DNA from: an uncultured Allobosea sp.
GTDB lineage: Bacteria; Pseudomonadota; Alphaproteobacteria; Rhizobiales; Beijerinckiaceae
Length of the DNA: 64,000 nucleotides
Assembly: GCF_945956895.1 (NCBI RefSeq)
Contig: NZ_CAMFJF010000010.1
Coordinates: 1-64,000, forward strand
Direction: 5' to 3'
The notes beneath the pieces are model-generated. The model worked only from the letters and a program-made list of their open reading frames with translations. It did no database searches and had not been told where the DNA came from. How positions within the stretch are numbered: the first letter of the stretch is position 1; the number at the start of each line of letters is the position of its first letter. Shown one piece after another: positions 19,953-29,796 of the stretch. A program made the translations under genes and the position numbers.

Positions 19953-20639
19953 TCAGGCGATGCGGGTGCGGACGGTGCCGACGCCGGCGATCTCGCCTTC
20001 GAGAACGTCGCCCTTGTTCACGGCGGCGACGCCTTCCGGCGTGCCTGTGAAGATCAGGTCGCCCGGCTTCAATTCGACGAGGCCGGAGAGATAGGCGATC
20101 GTCTCCTCGACATTCCAGATCTGCTTGGCGAGGTCGGAGGTCTGGCGCACGACGCCGTTGACGGTCAGCTCGATCTTGCCGGCGCTGGGATGGCCGGCAT
20201 GGCTCGCCGGCACGATCTCGCCGATCGGCCCGGAGAGGTCGAAGCCCTTGGCCATGTCCCAGGGACGCCCGGCCTTCTTCGCGACGTTCTGGAGGTCGCG
20301 GCGTGTCATGTCGAGGCCTGCGGCATAGCCATAGACATGGGCCAGAGCCTCGGATTCGGGGATGTCCTTGCCGCCGGTGCCGATGGCGACGACGAGCTCC
20401 ATCTCATGGTGGAGGTCTTTCGTCTTGGTCGGGTAGGGCATGTCGGCGCCGTTGATCAGCAGCGCGTCGGCCGGCTTGGTGAAGAAGAACGGCTCCTCGC
20501 GGTCGGGATCGCCGCCCATCTCGCGCGTGTGCTCCGCATAGTTGCGCCCGACGCAGAAGACGCGCCGCACCGGGAAGGAGCCGCCGCCGGCGACCGGAAC
20601 AGCCGTCACGGCCGGCGGGTCGATCACATAATTGCTCAT
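19953..20639 (-). CDS. fumarylacetoacetate hydrolase (FAH)-family protein, fumarylpyruvate-hydrolase-like
   Basis: The 228-residue protein is a single FAH domain, the short form. Metal ligands are visible as Glu79 and Glu81 (HHEMEL) and Asp110 ([10 protein letters not shown]); [13 protein letters not shown] near residue 25 and [15 protein letters not shown] near the end are family motifs. Members cleave C-C bonds in acylpyruvates or hydrate/decarboxylate ring-cleavage products. The [14 protein letters not shown] and DLSAPIG-like DLSGPIG pattern is closest to fumarylpyruvate hydrolases of gentisate breakdown, but no gentisate genes are present. It probably works with the DapA-like enzyme downstream. 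Confidence 0.88.
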   Translation of the reverse strand: MSNYVIDPPAVTAVPVAGGGSFPVRRVFCVGRNYAEHTREMGGDPDREEPFFFTKPADALLINGADMPYPTKTKDLHHEMELVVAIGTGGKDIPESEALAHVYGYAAGLDMTRRDLQNVAKKAGRPWDMAKGFDLSGPIGEIVPASHAGHPSAGKIELTVNGVVRQTSDLAKQIWNVEETIAYLSGLVELKPGDLIFTGTPEGVAAVNKGDVLEGEIAGVGTVRTRIA

Positions 20640-20783
20640 CGTGTTGCTCCCTAGCTAACAAGCTTGCGCCGTTCATGGGCGAGCGACGCCCGGACCGCAA
20701 GCGGCTTGCTTCGGCGGCGGGCCTGCGCGGGAGGCATCGCGGCCCGCATTTCGCAGGCGCGGTACTGGTTGTGCAGCGCGTCG

Positions 20784-20813
20784 TTGCAACCGGGGCGATT
20801 TGCTTTCTACACT
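20784..20813 (+). promoter_or_regulatory. predicted promoter of the cold-shock gene
   Basis: TTGCAA (20784-20789) and TACACT (20808-20813) are 18 bases apart. The implied 5' leader is about 38 bases, much shorter than that of E. coli cspA. Confidence 0.45.
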
Positions 20814-20857
20814 GCGCTGCCGGGGGGAAACCGGCGAGCCTATGGAAGGAACGGCAT

Positions 20858-21067
20858 GTGAGTACGGGAACCGTGAAATGGTTCAACGAGACCAAGGGTT
20901 ACGGCTTCATCACCCCTGATGGCGGCGGCAATGACGTCTTCGTCCATATCAGCGCGGTGACGCGGGCCGGTCTGCGTGGGCTGAACGAGGGGCAGAAGAT
21001 CAGCTACGATCTCGAGCCGGACCGGAAGACCGGCAAGAACTCGGCCGTGAACCTGCAGACGACCTGA
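20858..21067 (+). CDS. cold-shock domain protein (Csp family), GTG start
   Basis: The 69-residue protein is one cold-shock domain binding single-stranded RNA/DNA. The RNP motifs KGYGFITP and VFVHISAV are intact, and [15 protein letters not shown] begins at residue 3. The start is GTG at 20858 with GGAAGGA about eight bases before it. An ATG two bases earlier reads ATG-TGA, an immediate stop in another frame, so GTG must be used. Longer upstream starts give no homologous sequence. Confidence 0.93.
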   Translation: MSTGTVKWFNETKGYGFITPDGGGNDVFVHISAVTRAGLRGLNEGQKISYDLEPDRKTGKNSAVNLQTT

Positions 21068-21126
21068 GCGTCTGACGCGTTCTGCGGGAAGGCGATGGCG
21101 GCGCCTCTCCCGGGCCTCGGGCGGAT

Positions 21127-21154
21127 CGCTTTCGGTCCCGGTTGGACCGAAGCG
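21127..21154 (+). terminator. possible terminator after the cold-shock gene
   Basis: CGCTTTCGGTCC and GGACCGAAGCG pair with one bulged base around a five-base loop, followed by TATTTCC. The U-run is short, so the call is tentative. Confidence 0.45.
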
Positions 21155-21228
21155 TATTTCCAGGCATTCCCGTCGCCTCGGGCGGCGGTGCGAGGGCGAA
21201 GCGCCCTCAGGGTCCAACACGAAGCTCC

Positions 21229-21350
21229 AGCCCTCATCCTGAGGAGCCGCGTCAGCGGCGTCTCGAAGGATGCTCCAGATGTCTCCGGAACCTCCTGAAA
21301 CATCCTTCGAGACGCCACTTCTGACGAAATGGCTCCTCAGGATGAGGGCT
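21229..21350. repeat. palindromic dispersed repeat, family A copy 3
   Basis: Matches the copies at 2321 and 19826 in outer and inner arms. The right inner spacer reads CACTTCTGACGAAATG, unlike the other two, showing divergence outside the paired arms. Confidence 0.85.
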
Positions 21351-21371
21351 CAGGGAATTGTCTGGGTGCCC

Positions 21372-22610
21372 TTAGGACCGGCCCGGCGCCGGATGGAACA
21401 GCCGGCCCTTCTCCACGATCAGCACGACGACGAGCGCTGCGATGCCGCAGAGCGCGAAGCCGAGCGTCAGCGGCACGACCGTGCCGTTGAAATGCTGGCC
21501 GATATAGAAGCCGAGCAGCGCGCCGATCACGGTGGTGACGAAGCCCTGCACCGAGGAGGCCGTGCCGGCGACATGGCCGAGCGGCTCCATCGCCATCGCC
21601 CCGAAATTCGGGCCGATCAGCCCGAAGCAGAACATCGCCCCGCCTTGCAGGATCGCGAAGCTCCACAGCGATTCATGCCCGGCCAGCGCCACCAGCGCGT
21701 GGATGCCGGTCAGCGCGATATAGCCGAGCAGGGCGCCGTGCGAGACGCGGCGCATGCCCAGTCGCCCGACGATGCGCGAGTTCAAGAGCGAGGACGCCGC
21801 CATGAACATCGCGATCAGCGCGAAGATGGTGGTGAACAATTCCGGCGCATGGAAGACGTCGACGAAGACCTGCTGCGCCGAATTGATGAAGCCGAACAGC
21901 CCGCCGAGCACGAAGGCCATCGCCAGCATGTAGCCGACGCCGATGCGGCTGGTCAGCGTCGTCCGGAAGGAGGCGAGCACGCTCGCCGGCTCGATCGGCT
22001 TGCGGTCTTCCGGGTGCTGCGTCTCGGGCAGCTTCAGGAGCACCCAAAGCATCACGACGGCGCCGAAGCTGGTCAGCACGCCGAAGATCCAGCGCCAGGG
22101 CGCGACCCAGAGGATCGCCTGGCCGATCGAGGGCGCCAGGATCGGGACGGCCAGGAAGACGATCATGGCCAGCGACATCACGCGCGCCATCTCGCGGCCG
22201 GCATAGCAGTCGCGCACGATCGAGACGACGAGCACGCGCGTCGCGGCCGCGCCGATGCCCTGCAGCACGCGCGCCGCCATCATCGCCTCGAAGGAGCCGG
22301 CGAAGGCAGCCGCGATGCTGGCGACGACATAGATGGTCAAGCCCACGAGCAGCACCGGGCGTCGCCCGAAGCGGTCCGAGATCGTGCCGTAGAAGATCTG
22401 CGAGACGCCGAAGCCGAGCAGATAGGCGGTGATGATCCATTGCCGCTGGTTGGCCTCGGCGATGCCGAGCGCCTCGGCCATCTGCGGCAGGGCCGGCAGC
22501 ATCGAATCGATGGCGAGCGCATTCGTCGCCATCAGCGCGGCGGTCAGGCCCACGAAGGGGTAGAAACCCATGCCGTGGCGCGGCCGGGCAAGAGCGGACA
22601 TGTCGTTCAT
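21372..22610 (-). CDS. Bcr/CflA-family multidrug efflux MFS transporter
   Basis: The 412-residue protein has 12 predicted membrane helices and the DHA1 signatures: DSMLPALPQMAEALG at the first loop, GTISDRFGRRPVLLVGL (motif A) between helices 2 and 3, and ARVLQGIGAAATRVLVVSIVRD (motif B/C). This combination is typical of the Bcr/CflA drug-resistance branch, which exports drugs such as bicyclomycin, florfenicol or chloramphenicol by proton antiport; substrate is unknown here. ATG 22610 gives the canonical N-terminus; longer frames upstream add about 100 unrelated residues. Confidence 0.92.
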   Translation of the reverse strand: MNDMSALARPRHGMGFYPFVGLTAALMATNALAIDSMLPALPQMAEALGIAEANQRQWIITAYLLGFGVSQIFYGTISDRFGRRPVLLVGLTIYVVASIAAAFAGSFEAMMAARVLQGIGAAATRVLVVSIVRDCYAGREMARVMSLAMIVFLAVPILAPSIGQAILWVAPWRWIFGVLTSFGAVVMLWVLLKLPETQHPEDRKPIEPASVLASFRTTLTSRIGVGYMLAMAFVLGGLFGFINSAQQVFVDVFHAPELFTTIFALIAMFMAASSLLNSRIVGRLGMRRVSHGALLGYIALTGIHALVALAGHESLWSFAILQGGAMFCFGLIGPNFGAMAMEPLGHVAGTASSVQGFVTTVIGALLGFYIGQHFNGTVVPLTLGFALCGIAALVVVLIVEKGRLFHPAPGRS

Positions 22611-22771
22611 GGCGATCGCGATGTTGGCAGCAAGACCTGGCGGCTGCGGTGATCCGGCAGCGGCGGGCGAGATTCTGGTTGCAGGATTAGCCCTGCCGGC
22701 CGCGCGCGACAACCGGCCCCGCCGGCCATGTGCCATGCGCCGGGCGCGTTTCCCGGTGCATGGCCGCAGCA

Positions 22772-23407
22772 TCAGGCCGGCTTCTGCATCCTGGCGATCA
22801 GCGCATCGTCGATCTCGGTCGCGCGTCGTGCCGCCGGGCGTGCGGCGATGCGGGCGCCATAGGCTTCGAAAGCCGGCCGCTTTTCGATCGTGCCGAATTG
22901 CAGCCCCCACAGCACCTGCGAGCCGACATAGACGTCGGCGGCGCTGAAACGGTCGCCGGCCACGTATGCGCTACGGGTCAACGCATATTCGAGCGTGTCC
23001 ATCACATCGGCGTAGGTGCCGTAGCCGATGGCGCGCGTCCGGTCGGGCGGCACTTCCATGCCGAAGGCCTTGTTGCTGACGGCGGCCTCGACCGGGCCGG
23101 CGGCGAAGAACATCCAGCGGTAATAGGGGCCGCGCAGATGGCTGCTCGGCTCGGGCGCGAGCCCGGCCTGCGGGAAGGCGTCGGCCATATAGGCGCAGAT
23201 CGCGGCGCATTCGGTGACGACGGTCTCGCCATGGACCAGCGTCGGCACCTTGCCCATCGGGTTGAGCGCCTTGTAGCCCGCGCTCTTCATCGAGGCGTCG
23301 AAGCCGAGGATCTCGGCGCGATAGGGCTGGCCGATCTCCTCCATCATCCAGCGCGCGATGCGCCCGCGCGACATCGGGTTGGTATAGAGCACGAGTTCGT
23401 CTGCCAT
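22772..23407 (-). CDS. glutathione S-transferase family protein
   Basis: The 211-residue protein has a thioredoxin-fold N-terminal domain (LVLYTNPMSRGRIARWMMEE, with GKVPTLVHGETVVTECAAI supplying the cis-Pro and the Glu-Ser-type glutathione site, here Glu-Cys) and a helical C-terminal domain (about residues 90-205; GDRFSAADVYVGSQ). Ser13 of NPMSR is the likely active-site residue of a beta/theta-like bacterial GST. It presumably conjugates or reduces substrates with glutathione in the cytosol. Upstream of an MFS pump on the same strand, 161 bases apart. Confidence 0.9.
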   Translation of the reverse strand: MADELVLYTNPMSRGRIARWMMEEIGQPYRAEILGFDASMKSAGYKALNPMGKVPTLVHGETVVTECAAICAYMADAFPQAGLAPEPSSHLRGPYYRWMFFAAGPVEAAVSNKAFGMEVPPDRTRAIGYGTYADVMDTLEYALTRSAYVAGDRFSAADVYVGSQVLWGLQFGTIEKRPAFEAYGARIAARPAARRATEIDDALIARMQKPA

Positions 23408-23512
23408 CGTCTGATGCCTCCGTGATGGTTCGAGCATGCCTCCATCCTGCGGCATCGGCGTGACGCTGTCAGGAGCTGTCGCCTGACGCGAGCGGGCCAA
23501 GCTGCTATCGTC

Positions 23513-24271
23513 ATGGCGGAACAGGACGGGGACATGGACGAATCAGGCGTGACGCGCAGCGTATCCGTCAGCGACGGGCGGATGGCGATCGAGGGGTCGT
23601 CGACCCGCTATGTCCAGGATGCGGCGCGGCGCTTCCGGCTGTCGGCCTCGGGGCTTCGCTTCGTCGGCGGCTTCGAGAGCCGTGACGGGCGGCTGGAGGA
23701 GAGCCGGCGCTTCCTCGCCGAGGCCACCGTTACGGGTGGTGCCTTGCGCCGCGCCGGATTCGACGGCGAGGCCGGCATGATCGGCTTGACGCTGCGGCCG
23801 CTGTCGCAGGCCGGCGAACAGCCGCGCCTGCTGCTGCTGCTCGGTTATCGCGATGAGGATGGCAGCGCGTTGCCTTTCGCCGAGGCCTTCCTGGCTCCTG
23901 CCGTCTTCGAGGCGCTCAAGGCGGACATGCTTGCCGGCCTGGCGCAGGAGCTTGCGCTCAGCGCCACGACCAGTCTCTGGGTCCGCGAGGAAGATCGTGG
24001 ACGCGAGGCCGGGGAAGGGCTCGACTGGTACCTGGGCCTCGATGCCGACGGCCGCTCCACACAACCAGCGCGTGGATTCATTGAGACCATCGAATGGCGG
24101 ACGCGCCCGGTTCCGGTTGTCGTCGAGACCGCGCCTGCACCTGAGGCCGTCCATGAGGCCGGGGAAGACTGGCCGGAAACCACCGCCGAGCAGTTGGGCA
24201 AGCTCAACTGGAGCTTCCGCCTGCTCCTGCTGATGCTGGCCTTTATGCTGATCATCGTCGCGATGAAGTAG
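23513..24271 (+). CDS. unknown protein with C-terminal membrane anchor
   Basis: The product has 252 residues from 23513, or 245 from the ATG at 23534, whose upstream GACGGGGAC is a plausible ribosome site. There is no signal peptide. The body (residues ~10-195) is mixed alpha/beta with many Arg/Asp/Glu, including a likely beta-rich region (MIGLTLRPLSQ, RLLLLLGYRDEDG). The C-terminus has LLLLMLAFMLIIVAMK, a single hydrophobic segment ending within two residues of the stop, so it is predicted to be tail-anchored facing the cytosol. No family recognised. Confidence 0.65.
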   Translation: MAEQDGDMDESGVTRSVSVSDGRMAIEGSSTRYVQDAARRFRLSASGLRFVGGFESRDGRLEESRRFLAEATVTGGALRRAGFDGEAGMIGLTLRPLSQAGEQPRLLLLLGYRDEDGSALPFAEAFLAPAVFEALKADMLAGLAQELALSATTSLWVREEDRGREAGEGLDWYLGLDADGRSTQPARGFIETIEWRTRPVPVVVETAPAPEAVHEAGEDWPETTAEQLGKLNWSFRLLLLMLAFMLIIVAMK

Positions 24272-24329
24272 GTGCTGCGCGAAGCCCCGGAATGACAAAG
24301 GGGCTGGCTAGGACCGAGCCGGCGACCGT

Positions 24330-25304
24330 CTATGTCTCGTGACGGCGGATGCGGCGGATCATCTCGTTCAGTGCGAGCAGAACCAGCGCCAGGATGAAGG
24401 GCAGGATGTAGTAGACCACCCGGAAGATCAGCAGCGCGCCCAGGACCTGCTCGTAGGGAAAGCGGTTGAGCGCGACCAGCATCGTCGCCTCGAACACGCC
24501 GAGCCCGCCCGGTGCGTGGCTCGCGATGCCGATCAGGCAGGCGAAGATATAGGCGGCCAGGAAGGTCGGGTACTCCAGGCCGTAGCCGCCGGGCAGCAGC
24601 ACGAAGAGCACGGCCGCCGCCGCGCAGACCTCGCAGGCGCCAAGTGCCATCTGGCCGAGCGTGGTGCCAAGGCCCGGCAGATGCAGGTTCCAGCCACGCA
24701 CGCGGATCGTGCGCTCGTCCGTGGCGATCCAGGCGAGATAGCCGAGGATGCCGAGGCCCACGAGCCCGCCGACGATCTGGACGACCAGCGGCGATGTCCG
24801 TGCCAGCATCGCCACCGCATCGGCCGAATAGATCAGGCTGGCGCAGAGGATGGCGCCGAGGCCGAGCCAGAAGGTCAGGCCCGCGATGACCGTCAGGCTC
24901 GCGACTTCCGAGGCGCGCACGCCCTTGGGCGAATAGATCCAGTAGCGCACCGTGCCGCCGGTCACGATCGGAAAGCCGAGCGTGAACGAGACCGAATAGC
25001 TGGTGAAGGAGGCGAGTGCCGTGGTGCGATAGGGGATCGAGAGGCCGAGCCGGCGCAGCGCGAGCGCATCGTAGCCGGTGAGCAGCAGGTAGCTCAGCGC
25101 GGTGAAGGCGATGGCGAGGCCGAGCTGGCGCAGGCTGGCTTTTTCGAAGGCGCCGGCGAGCTGCCCGGGCTCCATCCCGCTGATGATATGCCAGAGCACG
25201 ACCAGCGAGGCGCCGAAGATGACGCTGCTCGCGAGCGGGCCGAGCCACCACCAGCGGCTGCGCTTGCGCAGGGGCATTCCGGGCTCATGCGGGCCGAAGG
25301 ACAT
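24330..25304 (-). CDS. lysylphosphatidylglycerol synthase-type (UPF0104/AglD-like) integral membrane protein
   Basis: From ATG 25304 the product has 324 residues with about eight membrane helices. Motifs match the LPG_synthase_TM/UPF0104 family: GYDALALRRLGLSIPYR, ASFTSYSVSFTLGFPIVTGGTVRYWIY and IASHAPGGLGVFEA. This is only the membrane flippase half; the C-terminal aminoacyltransferase domain of true MprF is absent. Role may be lipid flipping or cell-envelope glycolipid transfer. An earlier start at 25358 would add 18 Pro/Arg-rich residues. Confidence 0.85.
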   Translation of the reverse strand: MSFGPHEPGMPLRKRSRWWWLGPLASSVIFGASLVVLWHIISGMEPGQLAGAFEKASLRQLGLAIAFTALSYLLLTGYDALALRRLGLSIPYRTTALASFTSYSVSFTLGFPIVTGGTVRYWIYSPKGVRASEVASLTVIAGLTFWLGLGAILCASLIYSADAVAMLARTSPLVVQIVGGLVGLGILGYLAWIATDERTIRVRGWNLHLPGLGTTLGQMALGACEVCAAAAVLFVLLPGGYGLEYPTFLAAYIFACLIGIASHAPGGLGVFEATMLVALNRFPYEQVLGALLIFRVVYYILPFILALVLLALNEMIRRIRRHET

Positions 25305-25462
25305 GCGCTCTCGGGGTTGCGCGCCGCTGCGGGGTCGCGGCGGCGCGGTGGCGGGCAAGGCTCGGGTCCGAGCCCTGCCGGACAGATAGCGCCTCGGCGG
25401 CCAAGCACAAGCCGCCGCGGCGAATGGCCCCCATGAGGGAACCTGGCGGAAGCCGGCCCGGA

Positions 25463-27748
25463 TCAGCCGCCGATATTGAAGGCGGCGAGAGCGGCCATGT
25501 TGACGATGTCGGAATCCTTCGCGCCGAGCGGCACGATCTGGATCGGCTTGTCGAGGCCGACGATCAGCGGGCCGATCACGGTCGCGCCGCCGAGTTCCTG
25601 CAGGAGCTTGGTCGAGATCGAGGCGGAGTGGAAGGCCGGCATCACCAGCACGTTTGCCGGTCCCGAGAGGCGGCAGAACGGATACTGGCTCATCACCTCG
25701 CGATTGAGCGCGACGTCCGCGGCCATCTCGCCGTCATACTCGAAGTCGACGCGCTGGTTGTCGAGCAGGGCGACCGCCTCACGCACCTTCTCCGAGCGCT
25801 CGCCAGCCGGATGGCCGAAGCTCGAGAAGGCGAGCATCGCGACCCGCGGCTCGTAGCCGAGCCTGCGGCCGACGCCGGCCGCCTCGATCGCGATCTCCGA
25901 AAGCTGCCGCGCCGTCGGCATCTCGGTGATCGCGGTGTCGGCCACCAGCACGGTGCGGTCGCGCGAGATCACGATCGAGACGCCGATCACGCGGTGCCCC
26001 GGCTTCTCGTCGATGACGCGGCGGACCTCCTCCAGTGCGATCGAGTAGTTGCGGGTGACGCCGGTCACCATCGCATCGGCATCGCCGAGCGCCACCATCG
26101 CCGCGGCGAAATGGTTGCGATCCTGGTTGATCAGGCGCTGGCAGTCGCGGAACAGATAGCCCTGCCGCTGCAGCCGCTCGTAGAGATATTGCGCGTAGGC
26201 GCTGTTGCGGTGGGAGAGCCGGGCGTTCTGGACCGAGATGCCCTTGGATTCAAGGTCGACGCCGAGGAAGGTCGCGGCTTCGGTGATGCGATCCTCGCGG
26301 CCGACGAGGATGGCCTGGCCGAGCCCCTGCGCCACGAAGGAGGCGGCGGCGCGGATGACCTGTTCCTCCTCGCCCTCGGCGAAGACGACGCGCTTGGGAT
26401 AGCGCCGGACGCGCTCGAAGATGCGGTTCAGCGTGCCGGCGATCGGGTCGCGCCGGGCCGAGAGCTGCGCCTTGTAGGCGGCGGTGTCGACGATCGGCTT
26501 GCCGGCGACGCCCGAGTCCATCGCGGCCTTGGCGACCGCCATCGGCACGACATGGATCAGCCGCGGATCGAACGGCACCGGGATGATGTAGTCCTTGCCG
26601 TAGCGCGGCCGCGAGCCCTGATAGGCGGCGGCGACCTCGTCCGGCACGTCCTCGCGCGCCAGCATCGCCAGCGACTCGGCCGCCGCGATCTTCATCTCCA
26701 TGTTGATCGTGGTGGCGCGCACGTCGAGCGCCCCGCGGAAGATGAAGGGGAAGCCCAGCACGTTGTTGACCTGGTTCGGGTAGTCCGAGCGGCCGGTCGC
26801 CATGATCGCGTCGTCGCGGATGGCATGGACCTCTTCCGGGGTGATCTCCGGATCGGGGTTCGCCATGGCGAAGATGATCGGGTTCGGCGCCATCGCGGCG
26901 ACCATCTCCGGGGTCACCGCGCCCTTCTGCGACAGGCCGAAGAAGGCGTCCGCCCCCTCCAGCGCCTGGGCCAGCGTGCGCCGGTCGGTGACCGCTGCAT
27001 GGGCCGATTTCCACTGGTTCATGCCCTCGGTGCGGCCCTGGTAGATCACGCCCTTGGTGTCGCAGAGGATGACGTTGTCGGGCTTGAAGCCCATCGCCTT
27101 GAGCAGCTCGATGCAGGCGATGGCGGCGGCGCCCGCGCCGTTGATGACGAGCCTGGTCGACTTGATGTCGCGCCCGGTGATGTCGAGCGCGTTGATCAGG
27201 CCGGCGGCGGCGATGATCGCGGTACCGTGCTGGTCGTCATGGAAAACGGGGATGTCCATCAATTCGCGCAGGCGCTGCTCGATGATGAAGCATTCCGGCG
27301 CCTTGATATCCTCGAGATTGATGCCGCCGAAGGACGGGCCGAGATAACGCACGGCCTCGATGAACTTGTCCGGATCCTCGGTATCGACCTCGAGATCGAT
27401 CGAGTCGACATCGGCGAAGCGCTTGAACAGGACCGACTTGCCCTCCATCACCGGCTTCGAGGCGAGCGCGCCGAGATTGCCGAGGCCGAGGATGGCGGTG
27501 CCGTTGGTGATCACGGCGACGAGGTTCGAGCGCGTCGTGTAGTCATAGGCGCGCGACGGGTCCTCCGCGATCGCCAGAACCGGCACGGCGACACCCGGCG
27601 AATAGGCGAGCGAGAGGTCGCGCTGCGTCGCCATCGGCTTGGTCGGCACGATCTCCAGCTTGCCGGGCCGTCCCTGCGAGTGGAACAGCAGGGCCTCCTG
27701 GTCGGTGAAGGTCGGGCGGGCTCTCTTGGTCTTCGGACGGTCGTTCAT
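25463..27748 (-). CDS. maeB: NADP-dependent malic enzyme with C-terminal phosphotransacetylase-like domain
   Basis: The 761-residue protein has two parts. Residues ~1-430 form the malic enzyme ([74 protein letters not shown](P)-binding). Residues ~440-760 resemble phosphate acetyl/butyryltransferases ([31 protein letters not shown]). It oxidatively decarboxylates malate to pyruvate with NADPH; the fused domain is regulatory in this type and often inactive. ATG at 27748 aligns with the family N-terminus ([23 protein letters not shown]). Monocistronic by layout. Confidence 0.95.
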   Translation of the reverse strand: MNDRPKTKRARPTFTDQEALLFHSQGRPGKLEIVPTKPMATQRDLSLAYSPGVAVPVLAIAEDPSRAYDYTTRSNLVAVITNGTAILGLGNLGALASKPVMEGKSVLFKRFADVDSIDLEVDTEDPDKFIEAVRYLGPSFGGINLEDIKAPECFIIEQRLRELMDIPVFHDDQHGTAIIAAAGLINALDITGRDIKSTRLVINGAGAAAIACIELLKAMGFKPDNVILCDTKGVIYQGRTEGMNQWKSAHAAVTDRRTLAQALEGADAFFGLSQKGAVTPEMVAAMAPNPIIFAMANPDPEITPEEVHAIRDDAIMATGRSDYPNQVNNVLGFPFIFRGALDVRATTINMEMKIAAAESLAMLAREDVPDEVAAAYQGSRPRYGKDYIIPVPFDPRLIHVVPMAVAKAAMDSGVAGKPIVDTAAYKAQLSARRDPIAGTLNRIFERVRRYPKRVVFAEGEEEQVIRAAASFVAQGLGQAILVGREDRITEAATFLGVDLESKGISVQNARLSHRNSAYAQYLYERLQRQGYLFRDCQRLINQDRNHFAAAMVALGDADAMVTGVTRNYSIALEEVRRVIDEKPGHRVIGVSIVISRDRTVLVADTAITEMPTARQLSEIAIEAAGVGRRLGYEPRVAMLAFSSFGHPAGERSEKVREAVALLDNQRVDFEYDGEMAADVALNREVMSQYPFCRLSGPANVLVMPAFHSASISTKLLQELGGATVIGPLIVGLDKPIQIVPLGAKDSDIVNMAALAAFNIGG

Positions 27749-27859
27749 CGAAGCGTCTTTTCTTGTGCGTTTCCTCGAGGGGGAACTGACCATACGGCGG
27801 CGGCGCCCGAGATCACAAGCGGCGAGTGCTTCACAAAATTCCTGTCGGAGTGAACCGGG

Positions 27860-29776
27860 TCAGGCCCGCGAGGCGGTGCGTACGCTGCGCACGAAATCGG
27901 CGACATAGCGGTCGAGCGCCTCGGTCTGTTCGTCGACCTTGCGGGCGGCTTCCGTGACCTGGATCGCGGCGTCGCCGGTGACACGCGCCTCGACGCCGAC
28001 GGCGCCGACATTGGTGGTGACGGCATCGGCGCTGAGCGCGACAGCCTGCGCATCGGTGGCGATGGTCGACGCGATGCCGGCCTGGCGGCTGACGACGGCG
28101 GCGATCGCGCCCGAAGTCTGCTCGATCGTCGTCATCGTGCCTTCGATATGGGCGACGGCCTCGAAGGCGGTCGCGGCGGCGCCACGGATGTCGGCCAGCG
28201 TCTCGGCGATGTCGCGGGTCGCTTTCTGGGTCTGCTCGGCCAGGTTCTTCACTTCGCCGGCCACCACGGCGAAGCCCCGGCCGGCAGCTCCGGCGCGTGC
28301 GGCCTCGATCGTGGCGTTGAGGGCGAGCAGGTTGGTGCGGGCCGCGATCTCCTCGATGAAGTCGAGCACGGCACGCACCTTGTCGGCGGCCTCCGTCAGC
28401 CCCGCGACGTCGCTGCGCGTGCTGCGGACGTAAGATGCGGCGGCGCGCACCGTGTCGTCGGCATGGCTGGTCTGGCGGGTGAGCTCGCGGATCGAGGCCT
28501 CGATCTCCTCGACCGCGACTGCAACGCTGCCGATGCGGCGCGAGGCGCTGTCGGCTTCCTGCGTCACGCTCTCGGCGCGCAGCGTCGTCTTGTTGGCGTT
28601 CTCGACCATCTGGCCGGCGGCGCTATGCATGCCGCGCAGCGAGGCGCCGACATCGGCGAGCGCCTTGCCGACGGTGCGTTCGAGGTCGCTTGCGAGCGCG
28701 TCGAGCGTCGTCTTGCGCAGCGTCTCGACCTCGTCGCGACGGGTCTCGAGCGTCTTTTCGGCGGTGATGTCGAGCAGGATGCCGTCCCAGACCAGGGTGC
28801 CGTCGCGCAGGCGTCGCTTGGTCGATTCGCTGCGCAGCCAGACGATGCCGCCATCGGGAGCGTGATAGCGTCCTTCGAAGCGCCAGAGCGTCTCGGTCTC
28901 CTGCTGGTCACGGCGCATCTGCTCGAGGCGGGCGCGGTCCTCGGGCAGGAGCTTGCCGAGCCAGATTTCGGGGTCCCGTTCGACCTCTTCCTTGGTGATG
29001 CCGAGCAGCTTGTCGATGGCGAAGGAGGCGAACTGATAGGACATCGTGCCGTCCGTCCGGACGATCCGCTGGTAGAGCGTGCCGGGGGCGCGGTCGATCA
29101 GCGTGCGTAGCCGGTAGGCCGTCTCCCGTCTTTCACTGTCGTTGATGACGATGATGCCAGTCAGGAAGATGCCGATCGTCCCGACCAGGATCATGATCGG
29201 GACAGCCTCGCGCAGGAAGCGCTCGCCGGCGGTGCCGGGAATGAACACCACCGAGGCGACGAGGCAGACGGCGTCGATCACGCTCAGCGCCGCGAGGTCG
29301 CCGATGCCGAACGGGCGCCGGCGGCGCGCCAGCCACAGCGCATAGACGATGCCGATCACGGCTCGCGCGACGATGCCGGTGATGCCCGTGACCATGCCGA
29401 CGCCGCCGCTGAGATAGCGCATCACGACCAGGGGCGCGGCCGTCAGGACGGCGGCGATCGGGCCGCCGACGGGGCCGGCGAGGATGGCGAAGCTGTTGCG
29501 GGAATCGACCACGAGACCCGGCTGGAGCACGAAGGGGTTGCCCATACTGACGAGGGCGCCGGCCGCGAACAGGATGCCGACGATGACCTGGCGCAGCCAG
29601 GCGCGGTTGCCGATGCGGGGCGTGGCGACAGTAAGGAGCAATCCCGCCAACAGCAGGAAGAACAGGCTCTGGGCGAGGTTGATCAGCAGCAATGTCGTGA
29701 CCTTCGGCCGGTTAGGCCCGGGAACCTTGCTTTCAATTGTTGAAAGCCGTCCTAACGGATGGTCTTGGCGCCGCAT
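27860..29776 (-). CDS. methyl-accepting chemotaxis-like signal transducer with 5TMR_LYT and PAS domains
   Basis: The 638-residue protein has, in order: a membrane part of about six helices (residues ~25-200) with the LytS-type signature [25 protein letters not shown], suggesting a 5TMR_LYT sensor; a PAS domain (~205-340; [40 protein letters not shown]); and a cytoplasmic signalling coil with the hairpin tip [35 protein letters not shown]. No HAMP domain is seen. Such architectures probably signal to a CheA-like kinase. ATG 29776 leaves only 20 bases to the divergent mutS start; a TTG at 29797 is a less likely start. Confidence 0.85.
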   Translation of the reverse strand: MRRQDHPLGRLSTIESKVPGPNRPKVTTLLLINLAQSLFFLLLAGLLLTVATPRIGNRAWLRQVIVGILFAAGALVSMGNPFVLQPGLVVDSRNSFAILAGPVGGPIAAVLTAAPLVVMRYLSGGVGMVTGITGIVARAVIGIVYALWLARRRRPFGIGDLAALSVIDAVCLVASVVFIPGTAGERFLREAVPIMILVGTIGIFLTGIIVINDSERRETAYRLRTLIDRAPGTLYQRIVRTDGTMSYQFASFAIDKLLGITKEEVERDPEIWLGKLLPEDRARLEQMRRDQQETETLWRFEGRYHAPDGGIVWLRSESTKRRLRDGTLVWDGILLDITAEKTLETRRDEVETLRKTTLDALASDLERTVGKALADVGASLRGMHSAAGQMVENANKTTLRAESVTQEADSASRRIGSVAVAVEEIEASIRELTRQTSHADDTVRAAASYVRSTRSDVAGLTEAADKVRAVLDFIEEIAARTNLLALNATIEAARAGAAGRGFAVVAGEVKNLAEQTQKATRDIAETLADIRGAAATAFEAVAHIEGTMTTIEQTSGAIAAVVSRQAGIASTIATDAQAVALSADAVTTNVGAVGVEARVTGDAAIQVTEAARKVDEQTEALDRYVADFVRSVRTASRA

Positions 29777-29796
29777 TTTGCTAGCGTGCCGGCGCA

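Noticed and set aside
25359..25462. Possible regulatory site between the UPF0104 gene and maeB
   Set aside because: No inverted repeat or T-run is evident in the gap; nothing to support.
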